In this document: positions 18,201 to 26,182 of the stretch, in pieces | Numbering within the stretch: position 1 is the first letter of the stretch | How the letters are laid out: each line of letters opens with the position of its first letter | Assembly (NCBI GenBank): GCA_041984235.1 | Contig: JBHIYN010000020.1 | Location: 1 to 64,000 of the forward strand | Direction of reading: 5' to 3' | DNA from: JBHIYN01 sp041984235 | Lineage (GTDB): Bacteria > Pseudomonadota > Gammaproteobacteria > Ga0077536 | Length of the DNA stretch: 64,000 nucleotides | The notes under the pieces: generated by a model | Database searches by the model: none | What the model saw: the letters and a program-made list of their open reading frames with translations, nothing else | Told to the model about the DNA's origin: nothing | Made by a program: the position numbers and the translations under genes

Positions 18201-18612
18201 CGGAAACTGCGACGCCACCACGCAGAACAACCTCTCCCTGCACGGCTGGCGCATGGGTCTCACCACTGACGGCGAGAAGAACCTGGCCAACGCCATCACC
18301 ATCGGCGGCACCATCTTCTTTACCACCTTCATGCCGAGCGCCGCGACCGGCGCCTGCGGCCTGAGTGAAGGCAGCGGCCTGCAGTACGCGGTATCGCTGC
18401 AGGACGGCACCGCCATCTACAACTACAACCTGGCCAATGACACCAACGGCCTCACCCTCGACCGCGCCGACCAGCTCGCCAGCGGCGGCATCCCGGTCGA
18501 GGTGGTGCCGGTCGGCGACGATTACGTGCTGGTTCAGGGCCAGGAATCCGGACAGAACATTCAGAAGGTCAATGCCGCGACCTCGTGGAGAACGTATTGG
18601 TATGAACGCTGA
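15277..18612 (+). CDS. pilY1: PilY1/PilC-type tip adhesin
   Basis: The 1111-aa protein has an N-terminal signal peptide (cleavage near residue 30). An N-terminal von Willebrand A-like region begins with PLVMFVLDWRPNLGST, but its metal-binding DxSxS motif is degenerate. The C-terminal PilC beta-propeller spans about residues 560-1090, with the calcium-loop-like DNDLDGNIESADGD at about 688-701 and many Asp-rich turns. PilY1 sits on the minor-pilin complex, controls pilus extension/retraction and can mediate adhesion or surface sensing. The gene overlaps pilX at its start and pilE at its end. Confidence 0.9.
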   Translation: MLMQNLICRRVRAFAGGLVLTLAAAPLTTTADDTDIYLNPSPPVGSEPLVMFVLDWRPNLGSTVSCAAGSYCDDLRADGYLTDGNAAGSGSSTTFFDVLRAVLKKVIDPLGGVRIGFMLNHSNKNNCEGFPPSNKCSNGAYIPLGFRSMSAGSDDPDTWQSTGEDADKVEFADLLDAIPMPQGNESHPYQGKEVYYELFRYLTGQGIYNGHNGFVDFGDGPNDNQNLDVDIPALAWDTGIETGSGNNVRYVSPLDVATQCTRIFVINLMFQVSQQEDDSDDAIEETKANGGMAGINLSGNNNSFDTVIEYMNDVDLGDGTFGTVGDIDGQQNVVSYFVVDPTKINNTTTGYAAAGGTGVPLALSDDPEDLIDTLSNIFDSILSVSTTFVAPSVPVNVFNRAQIINEVFLALFEADENGLPFWPGNLKKVTIGDNAVTGDPELQDANGINGIDIDGRLKRSAVTYWTDPLTLPAPTGDEVAGADGRTIQRGGAGQKIPGFVSGAPGLTNATLGARHLFTEDASDVVDGLRELDGDAATAALLWDELTAEWDTPPSAGTYTGATSAEQDRAVNDLRFVRGLAAIDISDTTTMRSWYLGDPLHSRPRPINYGARGGYSAGNPDIRILMATTDGMLHMFTNTTTAGDQDGSETWGFMPREALAAQDRLRLAQTGTPVHPISFDGSPVVYTLDNDLDGNIESADGDKVYAFVGLRRGGKSYYALDITDPDAPAFLWSISKTDAAFTELGQTWSTPVVGTMNVGSGAQAVLIFGGGYNGDDDGDNAGDLGKDAANRNGTAGSDDDEGNAVYIVDAVTGALLWKAVLGGSESWTAGSNTYTHPELDDSIPAEIAAGDTDGDGLIDRLYFGDTGGRVWRGDVAGTDRSAWTLSVLLDAGRHFDSSSDNDLRFFNRPDVVQTRDGNGNYDAVVIGSGDREDPLDDQVENWMFMIKDRNTVSGMPSSTPLDPTDLADLTVDCVAAGNCDATTQNNLSLHGWRMGLTTDGEKNLANAITIGGTIFFTTFMPSAATGACGLSEGSGLQYAVSLQDGTAIYNYNLANDTNGLTLDRADQLASGGIPVEVVPVGDDYVLVQGQESGQNIQKVNAATSWRTYWYER

Positions 18613-19033
18613 GAACACCCGCCGCGCCCGGACGCGCGGCTTCACCCTGGTCGAGCTGCTGGTCGTGATCGTCATCGTCGGCATCCTCGCCGCGGTCGGC
18701 TACCCCAGCTATCGTCAGCAGGCGATCCGCACGGCGCGTGCCGACGCCCGTGTCGAGCTGCTGGACGCGGCTTCGCGCCAGGAGCAGTTCTTCCTCGACA
18801 ACAAGTCCTATGCCAGCTCGCTGGCCGCGCTCGACCTGTCGGGGACCTCGGAGAACGGCTACTACACGCTGACCGTGGACGCCGCCACCGCCGGCTGCCC
18901 GATCACGAGCTGCTACGCCATGCGCGCGACCCCGGTCGGGGCCCAGGCGGACGACACCGCCTGCAACGCCCTGACGGTGAACTCCAGTGGCGCCAAGTCG
19001 GCGACCGGCACCGACGCGGGTGAGTGCTGGTAG
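18602..19033 (+). CDS. pilE: Minor pilin PilE
   Basis: The start overlaps the pilY1 stop by 11 bases. The 143-aa protein has a leader ending RTRG|FTLVELLVVIVIVGILAAVGYPSYRQQ with Glu5, then RADARVELLDAASRQEQFFLDNKSYA, the standard PilE layout. The C-terminal half carries four cysteines. It is probably the minor pilin linking the tip complex to the major pilin; the major pilin PilA is not in the window. Confidence 0.9.
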   Translation: MNAENTRRARTRGFTLVELLVVIVIVGILAAVGYPSYRQQAIRTARADARVELLDAASRQEQFFLDNKSYASSLAALDLSGTSENGYYTLTVDAATAGCPITSCYAMRATPVGAQADDTACNALTVNSSGAKSATGTDAGECW

Positions 19034-19045
19034 GAGGCCGGACTC

Positions 19046-19612
19046 ATGGGGGACTGGCAACGCTGCCCGAACTGCCGCTACATCCGGCACGTCAACGACA
19101 ACCGTCGTGCGCGGCAGGATACCTGTCCGCGCTGCGGCGCCTGCTATGACAAGGCCGCGCGGCAGAAGGAGAAGGAACGCCGCCGGCGCTCGTTCCGGGC
19201 GCATCGCAACATCCGCACCCGCGCCTGCCCGAAATGCCGTGAGCCAGTCTCGGTGCTGGCCAACGACTGCCCGCTGTGCGAGCACCGCATGGGCACGCCG
19301 TGGCCGATCATCGCCGCCACCGTCCTGCTCAGCTTCGGCGCCATGGTGACCTGGGCCTGGATGCAGCAACGTACCGAGGTGACCTCGCCCTTCCCCGGGA
19401 TCTCCAACACCCACTTCGAACGCTGCGTGGCGCTGTCGGTCGACTGGACCACGGCCCAGGCGCGCAGCGGTCCCGCCGCCCCGCGGACCATCGAGGCGCA
19501 GAACGACTGGCACGCGCAGTGCTCACGCAAGGCCCTGCGCGAGATTGCGCGCAACTCGGCGCAGCCGCTGCCCGCCACCCCCCAGGAATGGCTGCACGCG
19601 GTCAACGGCTGA
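19046..19612 (+). CDS. Zinc-ribbon membrane protein at the end of the pilin operon
   Basis: The 188-aa protein begins MGDWQRCPNC, with three CxxC pairs (CPNC, CPRCGAC, CPKC) and a further CPLC near residue 75, giving two zinc ribbons. One transmembrane helix follows (about residues 89-108), then a periplasmic C-terminal part. TAGGAGG lies just upstream and the gap to pilE is 12 bp, so it is probably co-transcribed. I know no equivalent in standard pilin clusters; a link to pilus function is inferred from position only. Confidence 0.65.
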   Translation: MGDWQRCPNCRYIRHVNDNRRARQDTCPRCGACYDKAARQKEKERRRRSFRAHRNIRTRACPKCREPVSVLANDCPLCEHRMGTPWPIIAATVLLSFGAMVTWAWMQQRTEVTSPFPGISNTHFERCVALSVDWTTAQARSGPAAPRTIEAQNDWHAQCSRKALREIARNSAQPLPATPQEWLHAVNG

Positions 19613-19628
19613 GCGCGCCCGCGCGCGG

Positions 19629-21467
19629 CTACTCGGGAATGTCGAAGGCCAGCAGCACGTTGCCCGGCAGGCCGACGTTGAGCATGTTGAAACCGCTGGT
19701 CACGTAAACCCGGTTACCGACCACCACCGGCCCGCCGTTGCCGAGCGAGCCGCCGCGGCCACGGCGTCCGTTGACGCCCTCGAACTCGCGCGCGGTATCG
19801 AAGCGCCACACCTCGCGCCCGTCGCGTTTCGCGTAGGCGCGCAGGGTGCCGTCGATGAGACCCGCGAAGACCACCTCGCCGACCACCGTCGGCGGCGTGA
19901 TGAAGGCATTGCCACACGGTGGCGTCGGCTTGTTCTCGCAGGCCGGGGTGACGCCCTCCACCCGCCAGGCCGGCTCGCCGGTGAGGAGGTCGACCGCGGT
20001 CAGCGAGCCGTTCGAGGACATGTCGGCATTCATGTCCACGACCGGCGCGTAGACGTAGTCCTCGTCCGCGGCGATGCCGTACTCGATGCCGCCGACCTCG
20101 CCGCCGGCGCCGACGCGGATATTCCACAGCACCGCACCCTCGCCGTCCGGGTCGAGTGCGTAGAGCATGCCGTCCTTGGAGCCGGCGAGGATGACGTCGC
20201 GGCCGTCGCGGCGCGTGACCAGCGCGGGCGGTGCGCCGATGTCGCGGTCGCCGTGACCGGCCGGGTTCTCCGGCGAGCAGTTCCGGCGCTCCGGGTCCCA
20301 CCACGCTTCGCAGGCGAGGTGGTAGATGTCTGCGCCGTCCATCTGCGCCGGCGCCAGCGAGCTGATCCAGCGCTTGGCCCCGGTGCGCATGTCGAGCGCC
20401 ATCACGGCATCCGACTCGGCGACCCGCGGCTCGGTGAACTGGTTGCCGTTACCGACGTAGACCACTCCGCGCGCCTCGTCGACACTGATCCCGGACCACA
20501 CCGGCACGCCGGAGGGTCCGAAACGGGGCACCTGCATGTCGTTGGTGCCGAGATACTCGGCGTGGCGGTCGATGGTCAGCGTCTTCCAGCGCTGGGTGCC
20601 GTCGGCGAGCTCCAGCGCGACCACCGCGCCACGGAAGGTGCAGCACGGCATGTCCATCTTCATTGCCGCGACTTCCTCCAGGCTGGATACCGGCACGTAG
20701 ACGGTGCCGTCGTGCACGGTCACGTTGCCCGTCACCCGCGCGCCGGGCGTCCAGTCGACGCGCGTGCGCCAGCGCAGCGCACCACTGGCCGCGTCCAGCG
20801 CATAGACATTGGCGGCGAGATCGCCGAACACCACCAGGCCGTCGCCCAGCGCCACGTTGGAGCGCACCCGCGCCTCGGCGCGGAAGGTCCAGCGCGCGCA
20901 GCCGCTGGCCGCGTCCAGCGCGTAGACCCAGTGGTTGAGGTTGCCCGTGTAGAGGGTGCCGCCGCGCAGCGCGACCGGGTTGCCGGAGCTCGAGAAGGCG
21001 GCGTACTCGGGGAACGGGTGAGCCCACGCGAGGCGGGTCCGCGCAACCCGCGCGGCCGTCATCGTGGCATCCGGCAGGTAACGGCTGAAGCGGTTGTCGC
21101 GTGACCAGCCGGGCCACTCGCCGGCGCCGGCGCGTGCCGCTGCACCGAGCTCGCAGCCGGCAACGCCCGGCGGACGCGGCGGCGGCACACCCTCGTGGCC
21201 GAGGTAACGCGCGATGGCCAGCCGCTCGGGCTGGGTCAGGCCGTTGGCATGCAGCTGCATGGTGCCGAACCAGGTTGCGGCCACGATCTCGTCCACCGTC
21301 AGGCGGCGGAGCTGCTGCACGGTGGGTGCGATCACGCCGAGGTCGTGACACATCGCGCAGCGCTCGGTGAACAGGGCCTTGCCGTCCGGCGCCGCCGGCT
21401 CGGCCATGGCCGCTGCCGGAAGCACGCCGGCGAGCGCTGTCACGAGCACGATTGTGCGCACGCCCAT
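19629..21467 (-). CDS. Cytochrome c / PQQ-type beta-propeller dehydrogenase-like protein
   Basis: The start at ATG 21467 is chosen because GGAGG sits 8 nt upstream; a second ATG at 21473 is too close to it. The 612-aa product has a signal peptide (residues 1-22) and one haem c site CAMCH (37-41). A long beta-propeller follows, with repeated AxDAxxGxxRW units (LDAASGCARWTF, LDAASGALRWRT) typical of PQQ-binding quinoproteins. The domain order, cytochrome then propeller, resembles quinohaemoprotein PVA dehydrogenases. Substrate and PQQ binding are not demonstrable from sequence alone. It is convergent with the pilin operon. Confidence 0.8.
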   Translation of the reverse strand: MGVRTIVLVTALAGVLPAAAMAEPAAPDGKALFTERCAMCHDLGVIAPTVQQLRRLTVDEIVAATWFGTMQLHANGLTQPERLAIARYLGHEGVPPPRPPGVAGCELGAAARAGAGEWPGWSRDNRFSRYLPDATMTAARVARTRLAWAHPFPEYAAFSSSGNPVALRGGTLYTGNLNHWVYALDAASGCARWTFRAEARVRSNVALGDGLVVFGDLAANVYALDAASGALRWRTRVDWTPGARVTGNVTVHDGTVYVPVSSLEEVAAMKMDMPCCTFRGAVVALELADGTQRWKTLTIDRHAEYLGTNDMQVPRFGPSGVPVWSGISVDEARGVVYVGNGNQFTEPRVAESDAVMALDMRTGAKRWISSLAPAQMDGADIYHLACEAWWDPERRNCSPENPAGHGDRDIGAPPALVTRRDGRDVILAGSKDGMLYALDPDGEGAVLWNIRVGAGGEVGGIEYGIAADEDYVYAPVVDMNADMSSNGSLTAVDLLTGEPAWRVEGVTPACENKPTPPCGNAFITPPTVVGEVVFAGLIDGTLRAYAKRDGREVWRFDTAREFEGVNGRRGRGGSLGNGGPVVVGNRVYVTSGFNMLNVGLPGNVLLAFDIPE

Positions 21468-21548
21468 CGCCATGACCTCCGCGGCACGAACAGGATGCGG
21501 GCAAAATAGCGCAGTTTCGCGCAAGCGCCTATCCGCGCCGGAGCCGCC

Positions 21549-22172
21549 ATGTTCAAGACCGTCGCCACCACCTTCACCCTGACCGCCGGGGGCTGCGTGC
21601 TGCTCGGCTCCCTGTTCGCGCAGAGCCTGCTCGGCCTGTTCGGCCTCGCCTACACCTCGGCCGAGACCCTGGCCCGCCTGCACCATGCGCAGGCGGTGGT
21701 CGAGAAGCTGCAGGCACGGCACGCGCTGAAGAAGCAGCGCGCCGCGAAACGCGTCGTCAAGCGCTCGGCCAGGCGCCTCGCCGCGGTCGGGCTGGCAGCG
21801 GCCACGGTCGGCACCGCGGCGGTGGTGGTGACCGTCGCGAGCCTGGAGGCGGACGACTACTGCGCCGAGCAGCAGGCCTTGCAGGAGGAAGCCGACCTGC
21901 TCTACGACACGGCGAGCGCGTTCGACTATGCGCAGTGCCTGGCCGCGGCGCGCAGCGACTACGGCGCGCTGGCGAGCGAGACACTGGCAACGCTGACGCA
22001 GGCGACGGAAGCCACCGTGGAGCGCTCGCGTGACGCCGGCCGCGAGGCCTGGGCCAGGGTGCGTGCGACGGCACTGGAGCTCCTCGCCGCTGCCGGCAGC
22101 TCGGCGCAGGCGCTGTGGGATGCGCTCGCCGCGCGCATCGGCGAGAACGGCGGCGTGCCGCCGGCCGACTGA
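21549..22172 (+). CDS. Hypothetical membrane protein (207 aa)
   Basis: Two hydrophobic stretches (about residues 7-30 and 78-98) flank a basic helical segment (KKQRAAKRVVKRSARR). An Ala/Glu-rich, probably coiled-coil C-terminus with three cysteines follows. The layout suggests an inner-membrane hairpin with a periplasmic helical tail. No family is recognised. The gene is divergent from the cytochrome/propeller gene. Confidence 0.6.
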   Translation: MFKTVATTFTLTAGGCVLLGSLFAQSLLGLFGLAYTSAETLARLHHAQAVVEKLQARHALKKQRAAKRVVKRSARRLAAVGLAAATVGTAAVVVTVASLEADDYCAEQQALQEEADLLYDTASAFDYAQCLAAARSDYGALASETLATLTQATEATVERSRDAGREAWARVRATALELLAAAGSSAQALWDALAARIGENGGVPPAD

Positions 22173-22173
22173 C

Positions 22174-22926
22174 TCAGGTCGTGCCGCGGGCGGCCACGCT
22201 GGCGGCCCACAGCGCGCACATCTCGCGGTACAGGCGGCAGGCCTCATGCAGTAGCGCGACCGCCACCCCGCCCCGCTCCGCCACCGCCGCTGGTGCCAGG
22301 CCCCAGTCGCAGACCAGCACCGCGAGATCCATCACCACGCGGCCGCCGGCGGCATACTCCCAGTCGATCAGCAGCGGCTGGTCACCGGCGAAGACCACGT
22401 TGCCCGGCGTCGGGTCGTGGTGCACCAGGCCGGCCGGGGATTCGTGCTCCATGGTGGCGATGCGTGCGGCGAGCGCCGCCGGCAGTACGCCGTCCGGCGT
22501 GTAACGAGCCAGGTGGGTGTGGTAATCCAGCACCGGACCCTCGACCGCCAGTGCGGGCAGGCGCGCGATCAGCGCCAGCAGGCGCTCGCGCGTTGCCGCG
22601 TCCAGCGTGGCAGGGCCGCGCTGCACGCCGTCGACGTAGCGCGTGACGAGATAGCCGCGGCCGGGATCGGCAACCAGCACCTCGGGCGCGAGACCGGCGG
22701 CCGCGGCGGCGCGCAGGATGCGGGCCTCACGTGCGCGATCGACCCCCAGCGCGGCGGCGTTGGCGGCGTCCAGCCGCAGCACCCAGCGGGCGCCATCGGC
22801 GGCGACCAGGAAGCTGCGGTTGCTGCGTCCGCCGCGCAGCTCACCCAGCAGCTCGGGCCGGTGGCGGAACGGCAAACCGGCGCCGCGCCAGTTCGCCAGC
22901 AGCGCCTCAGGCCGGCGCCGCGGCAT
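22174..22926 (-). CDS. thiK: Choline-kinase-fold phosphotransferase, probable thiamine kinase
   Basis: This 250-aa protein is of the APH/choline kinase fold. It has a Gly-rich loop GGRSNRSFLV (about 31-40), the catalytic Brenner motif LVHHDPTPGNVVF (about 163-175), and the metal-binding LLIDWEYA (about 180-187). It is the last gene of the operon headed by a TPP riboswitch and overlaps pnuT by 20 bp. The natural reading is phosphorylation of imported thiamine to trap it. The fold is certain; the substrate is inferred from the operon. Confidence 0.78.
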   Translation of the reverse strand: MPRRRPEALLANWRGAGLPFRHRPELLGELRGGRSNRSFLVAADGARWVLRLDAANAAALGVDRAREARILRAAAAAGLAPEVLVADPGRGYLVTRYVDGVQRGPATLDAATRERLLALIARLPALAVEGPVLDYHTHLARYTPDGVLPAALAARIATMEHESPAGLVHHDPTPGNVVFAGDQPLLIDWEYAAGGRVVMDLAVLVCDWGLAPAAVAERGGVAVALLHEACRLYREMCALWAASVAARGTT

Positions 22927-23518
22927 GCCGGCGCGCGGCGGCGTACTCGCGCTGCCAGGTGACGAAGCCGACCACCACGATCACCAGGTAGGCGGCGAAC
23001 AGCAGGGCGGTCAGGTGCAGTCCGCGATCGAGGTAGAGCGGGATCGAGATACCGTCGATGACGAACCAGTAGATCCAGTTCTCGAGCACCTTGCGTGCAA
23101 CCATGAAGGTCGTGACCACCGCGCCCCAGGTGGTGAAGGAATCGAGATAGGGCCATGCGGCGCTGGTATAGGCGCTGAGCAGGGTACCGCTGAGCGCGGC
23201 CAGCAGCAGCACCGCACCGATCACCAGCACATGCCGGCGCAGCGGCCAGGTGCTGATCGCGAGATCGCCGCGGGCGCCGCCCCGCCACGCCCACCAGCCG
23301 TACAGCGCCATGGCGATGTAGTAGACGTTCAGCGCCGATTCCATCAGCAGGCTCACGTTCCAGAACAGCGCGGTGTAGATGACCGTGCTGGCGAGCGCAC
23401 AGGCCCAGCACGCGATGTGCTCGCGCGCCGCCAGCAGCAGGTAGGCGATGGCAAGCGCGACGGCCAGCATCTCCCACGGCGACATCGCCGCGATCGCCTC
23501 CGCTACCCCACCGGCCAT
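22907..23518 (-). CDS. pnuT: PnuC-family transporter, probable thiamine permease PnuT
   Basis: The 203-aa protein has about seven hydrophobic segments and PnuC hallmarks: ALYGWWAWRGG near residue 73 and WIYWFVIDGISIPLYLDRGL near 150-169. PnuC proteins move vitamins (nicotinamide riboside or thiamine) by facilitated diffusion. The TPP riboswitch and neighbouring thiamine genes point to thiamine. It lies 5 bp after the small thiamine-binding protein gene and overlaps the kinase that would trap the substrate. Confidence 0.85.
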   Translation of the reverse strand: MAGGVAEAIAAMSPWEMLAVALAIAYLLLAAREHIACWACALASTVIYTALFWNVSLLMESALNVYYIAMALYGWWAWRGGARGDLAISTWPLRRHVLVIGAVLLLAALSGTLLSAYTSAAWPYLDSFTTWGAVVTTFMVARKVLENWIYWFVIDGISIPLYLDRGLHLTALLFAAYLVIVVVGFVTWQREYAAARRHAAAPA

Positions 23519-23523
23519 GGCCG

Positions 23524-23772
23524 TCAGCGCGCCTCGTAGCCGGGGATGAACTTGGTCACGAACACCGACGTGCCGAAGCTGCGCTGGCTCTCTTCCATGG
23601 CCTCGGTCAGCACCGCCATCACGCGCGCGTAGTCACCCAGCACCCGGGTCGAGGTCGGGGTCGTCTCGACCTCGAGATCGGGGTACGCGTTGAGCGCGGC
23701 GATGAAGGCATCGATGGGTGGAATGTAGTCCTCGCGCACCGGGTACATGCTGATCTCGACGGTCATCTTCAT
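23524..23772 (-). CDS. Small thiamine-binding (MTH1187/YkoF-like) protein
   Basis: Start 23772 has GGAGGA 7 nt upstream. The 82-aa ferredoxin-like sequence begins MKMTVEISMYPV, continues with IPPIDAFIAALN, then a TTPTSTRVLGDYARVMAVL segment, and ends FVTKFIPGY. This matches the MTH1187/YkoF superfamily, whose YkoF branch binds thiamine or HMP. Its position in the thiamine operon between receptor and permease supports a binding role, probably cytosolic because no signal peptide is present. Confidence 0.75.
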   Translation of the reverse strand: MKMTVEISMYPVREDYIPPIDAFIAALNAYPDLEVETTPTSTRVLGDYARVMAVLTEAMEESQRSFGTSVFVTKFIPGYEAR

Positions 23773-23804
23773 GGCTGGTCCTCCGCGGCCGCGGCCGCTC
23801 CGGT

Positions 23805-25919
23805 TCAGAACGAGTAAGCGAGCTCGAAGCCGTACACGCGCGGCTCGCCGAACTGCTCGTAGGCGCGGTTGACGGCGAAGCCATCGCGCGGATCGTTGGC
23901 GAAGTAGAGGCCGTGCACGGCGTACTCGGTGTTCAGCAGGTTGCGCGCCCACACCCGCAGCTCGGCGGCGCCGTAATGGTAGGCGAACGAGAGATTGAGC
24001 AGCGCGTAACCGTCCAGCTTCTCGCTGTGGTAGTAGCCGAAGAAGCTCTCGCTCTGGCCTTCGATGGCGAGGTTGGCGTCGAGCTCCGGCAGCACCTGCC
24101 AGCGCAGGCCGAAGTGGTACTGCCAGCGCGGCGCCTTGGTCTGGTCGCGATCATCGAGCTGGGTGAAGGCGTCGCGGTCGAGATCGAACACCGTCATCGA
24201 CTCGACGTTGGTCTCCAGCCAGCCGCTGCGCGCGACGAAATCGAGCGAGTCGGTCAGGCGCCAGTCGAGCTCGATCTCGGCGCCGTAGTTCTCGGCGTCG
24301 TCGACGTTGTCCAGCAGGCCGACGAAAACGAAGGTGCTGGCGTCCCAGATCCAGCTCTCGAGCTGCGCGTTGGAGCGCTCGGTGTGGAACAGCGCCAGGC
24401 GCACGCCGAGGCGCTCGTCGAAGTAACGTCCCTTGAGGCCGATTTCCTTGTTGAACAGGGTTTCGGTGTCGAAGCGCAGGCGCGGCTGGATGAACGGCTG
24501 GAAGCGCGCCGCCACGAACGGCGCAACCGATGTCGCACCGGTGTTGACGCCGCCGGGCTTGGCGCCGCGTGCGGCGGTCGCGTAGAGCAGCGTATCCGGC
24601 CGCGCGGCGTACTCCAGCGTCGCCTCACCGCTCCAGTAGGTGTCGTTCGACTGCGTCGCCACGCCGATGCTGTCGTCGTAGGCGTCGTCGAAGGCCTCAC
24701 CGCGGATCCCCAGGCGCGCCGTCAGCCCCTCGGCCAGGGCGTACTCGAGCTCGCCGTAGAGCGCATAGCGATTCGTTTCGTAGTCGCTGGTGAACAGCCC
24801 GAAGCGCTGGCGCGCCATGTCTTCCTGGCGATGGTGGAAATAGGCACCGGTGACCCACGCGGCACGGCCGGCCTCGGCCAGCCAGCGCAGGTCGACGGTA
24901 ACCTGGTCGCGCTCGCGCTCGACGGTGTCGCTGCTGGCGAACTCGAACGCCGGCGGGCAACGCACGCCGTCGCAGAAGCCGCGGAAGACCCAGTCCTCGT
25001 CGAAGCCGTAGACCTCCTCGCTGTCGGTATACGTGGAGAGCACCTGTACGCGGCCTGCCGTGCCGAGGTCGTAGCCCAGGCGCGCGGCGAGCGCGGCGGC
25101 CTCGACGTCGTCCTGGCCCGGCTCGTCGCTCAGGGTGGTGCGGGTGTTGTCGAGCGAGAAGGCGTCGTAGCCGTTGTCGGCATCGATGTAGAGCGTGGTC
25201 AGGTCGGCGCTCAGGCGCGGGGTCAGATCCCATACCAGCTTCCCGCGCAGCGTCAGCTCGTCCTTGTCCTGGGTGTCGTCACGGCCGAGGAAGGCGTTGT
25301 CGGTGAAGCCGTCCGAGGCGAACTGCCGAATCGCGACGCGTGCGCGCAGGGATTCGGTGAGCGGCCCGCCGGCGGCCGCGCTGACGTGCCAGGTGTCGAG
25401 GTTGCCATAACCCGAGCTGAGCTCCGCGCTGAAGGTGTCGCCCGGCTCGCGACCGCGAATGTTGACCATGCCGGCCAGCGCGCTGGCGCCGAACCGGGTG
25501 CCCTGCGGGCCGCGCAGCACCTCGACCTGCTCGGTGTCGAACAGCAGGGCGCCGGTGGCGACGTTGGACAGCTCGATGCCGTCGAGCACGATGCCGACGG
25601 CGGGAAAGTGCTTGGGATCGGTGAACTGCTCGAGATCGCCGATGCCGCGCATCTGCACGAAGCGCGCGCGCGACCCGGCCACGCTGAAGCTGACGTTGGG
25701 CGCGGCGGCGAGCACGTCTTCGAGATGACGCGCCGCGCGAGCGTCGATGACCTCGCGCTCGAGCACGCTGGCGCTGCCGGCACTGCTCATCAGGCCGCTG
25801 TCGCGGAAGCCGGCGGTGACGACGATTTCTTCCATCGGCGCCGGGGCGGCCGCAGCAGCGGCCAGGGTCAGGGGGGCCGCCAGCGTCAGCAGGCAGGCGG
25901 AAACGGGGCGAAACGACAT
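23805..25919 (-). CDS. TonB-dependent outer-membrane receptor, probable thiamine receptor
   Basis: The 704-aa protein has a signal peptide ending near AAAAAAP (about residue 26) and a TonB box EEIVVTAG directly after it. A plug domain follows (GSASVLEREVIDARAARHLEDVL; VEVLRGPQGTRFGASALAGMVNI), then a 22-strand barrel ending in an aromatic residue (AYSF). It is the first gene after the TPP riboswitch, so the ligand is most likely thiamine or a thiamine phosphate. AAGGAGA precedes the start and lies inside a hairpin. Confidence 0.9.
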   Translation of the reverse strand: MSFRPVSACLLTLAAPLTLAAAAAAPAPMEEIVVTAGFRDSGLMSSAGSASVLEREVIDARAARHLEDVLAAAPNVSFSVAGSRARFVQMRGIGDLEQFTDPKHFPAVGIVLDGIELSNVATGALLFDTEQVEVLRGPQGTRFGASALAGMVNIRGREPGDTFSAELSSGYGNLDTWHVSAAAGGPLTESLRARVAIRQFASDGFTDNAFLGRDDTQDKDELTLRGKLVWDLTPRLSADLTTLYIDADNGYDAFSLDNTRTTLSDEPGQDDVEAAALAARLGYDLGTAGRVQVLSTYTDSEEVYGFDEDWVFRGFCDGVRCPPAFEFASSDTVERERDQVTVDLRWLAEAGRAAWVTGAYFHHRQEDMARQRFGLFTSDYETNRYALYGELEYALAEGLTARLGIRGEAFDDAYDDSIGVATQSNDTYWSGEATLEYAARPDTLLYATAARGAKPGGVNTGATSVAPFVAARFQPFIQPRLRFDTETLFNKEIGLKGRYFDERLGVRLALFHTERSNAQLESWIWDASTFVFVGLLDNVDDAENYGAEIELDWRLTDSLDFVARSGWLETNVESMTVFDLDRDAFTQLDDRDQTKAPRWQYHFGLRWQVLPELDANLAIEGQSESFFGYYHSEKLDGYALLNLSFAYHYGAAELRVWARNLLNTEYAVHGLYFANDPRDGFAVNRAYEQFGEPRVYGFELAYSF

Positions 25920-25923
25920 GCAA

Positions 25924-25945
25924 GTCTCCTTATCGCTAAAGAGAC
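25924..25945 (-). promoter_or_regulatory. Hairpin sequestering the Shine-Dalgarno of the TonB receptor
   Basis: On the minus strand GTCTCTTTA pairs with TAAGGAGAC across a GCGA (GNRA) tetraloop, giving a 9-bp stem (one G-U pair) that buries the AAGGAGA ribosome site of the receptor gene. This is the expected OFF structure of a translational riboswitch and is placed between the aptamer and the start codon. Confidence 0.72.
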
Positions 25946-25983
25946 CCGGACAGGTTCGAGAGAGAACTGGTGTGACACTGGAG

Positions 25984-26068
25984 TCCTATCCCTACGCCGG
26001 TATGATCCGGATCAGGTTCACGGGGTTCGTCCGCGAGGACATCTCAGGCCCGGAGGCCACCCCCTAGG
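25984..26068 (-). ncRNA. TPP riboswitch (THI element)
   Basis: The minus strand contains all conserved parts in order: P1 5' arm TCCTA, GGGGGTG, the CCTGAGA core, GAACCCC, GTGAACCTGATC, CCGGATCATACCGG, GCGTAGGGA, then the P1 3' arm TAGGA. It lies 65 bp upstream of the TonB receptor. By family knowledge, binding of thiamine pyrophosphate represses the downstream salvage operon. Confidence 0.96.
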
Positions 26069-26182
26069 AAAAATCGGCCGTCGCGGCAGTGCGCGACGCG
26101 GGAAAATGTTAACACAAGGCAAGCCGCCGCCGGCAAGGGGCAGATGGTCTAATGCAGGCCTCGCAACCCCGGTACCGACCCC

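Noticed and set aside
21468..22247. N-terminal extension of the cytochrome/propeller gene upstream of 21467
   Set aside because: It would precede a clean signal peptide and overlap the opposite-strand membrane protein gene; the RBS supports the start at 21467.
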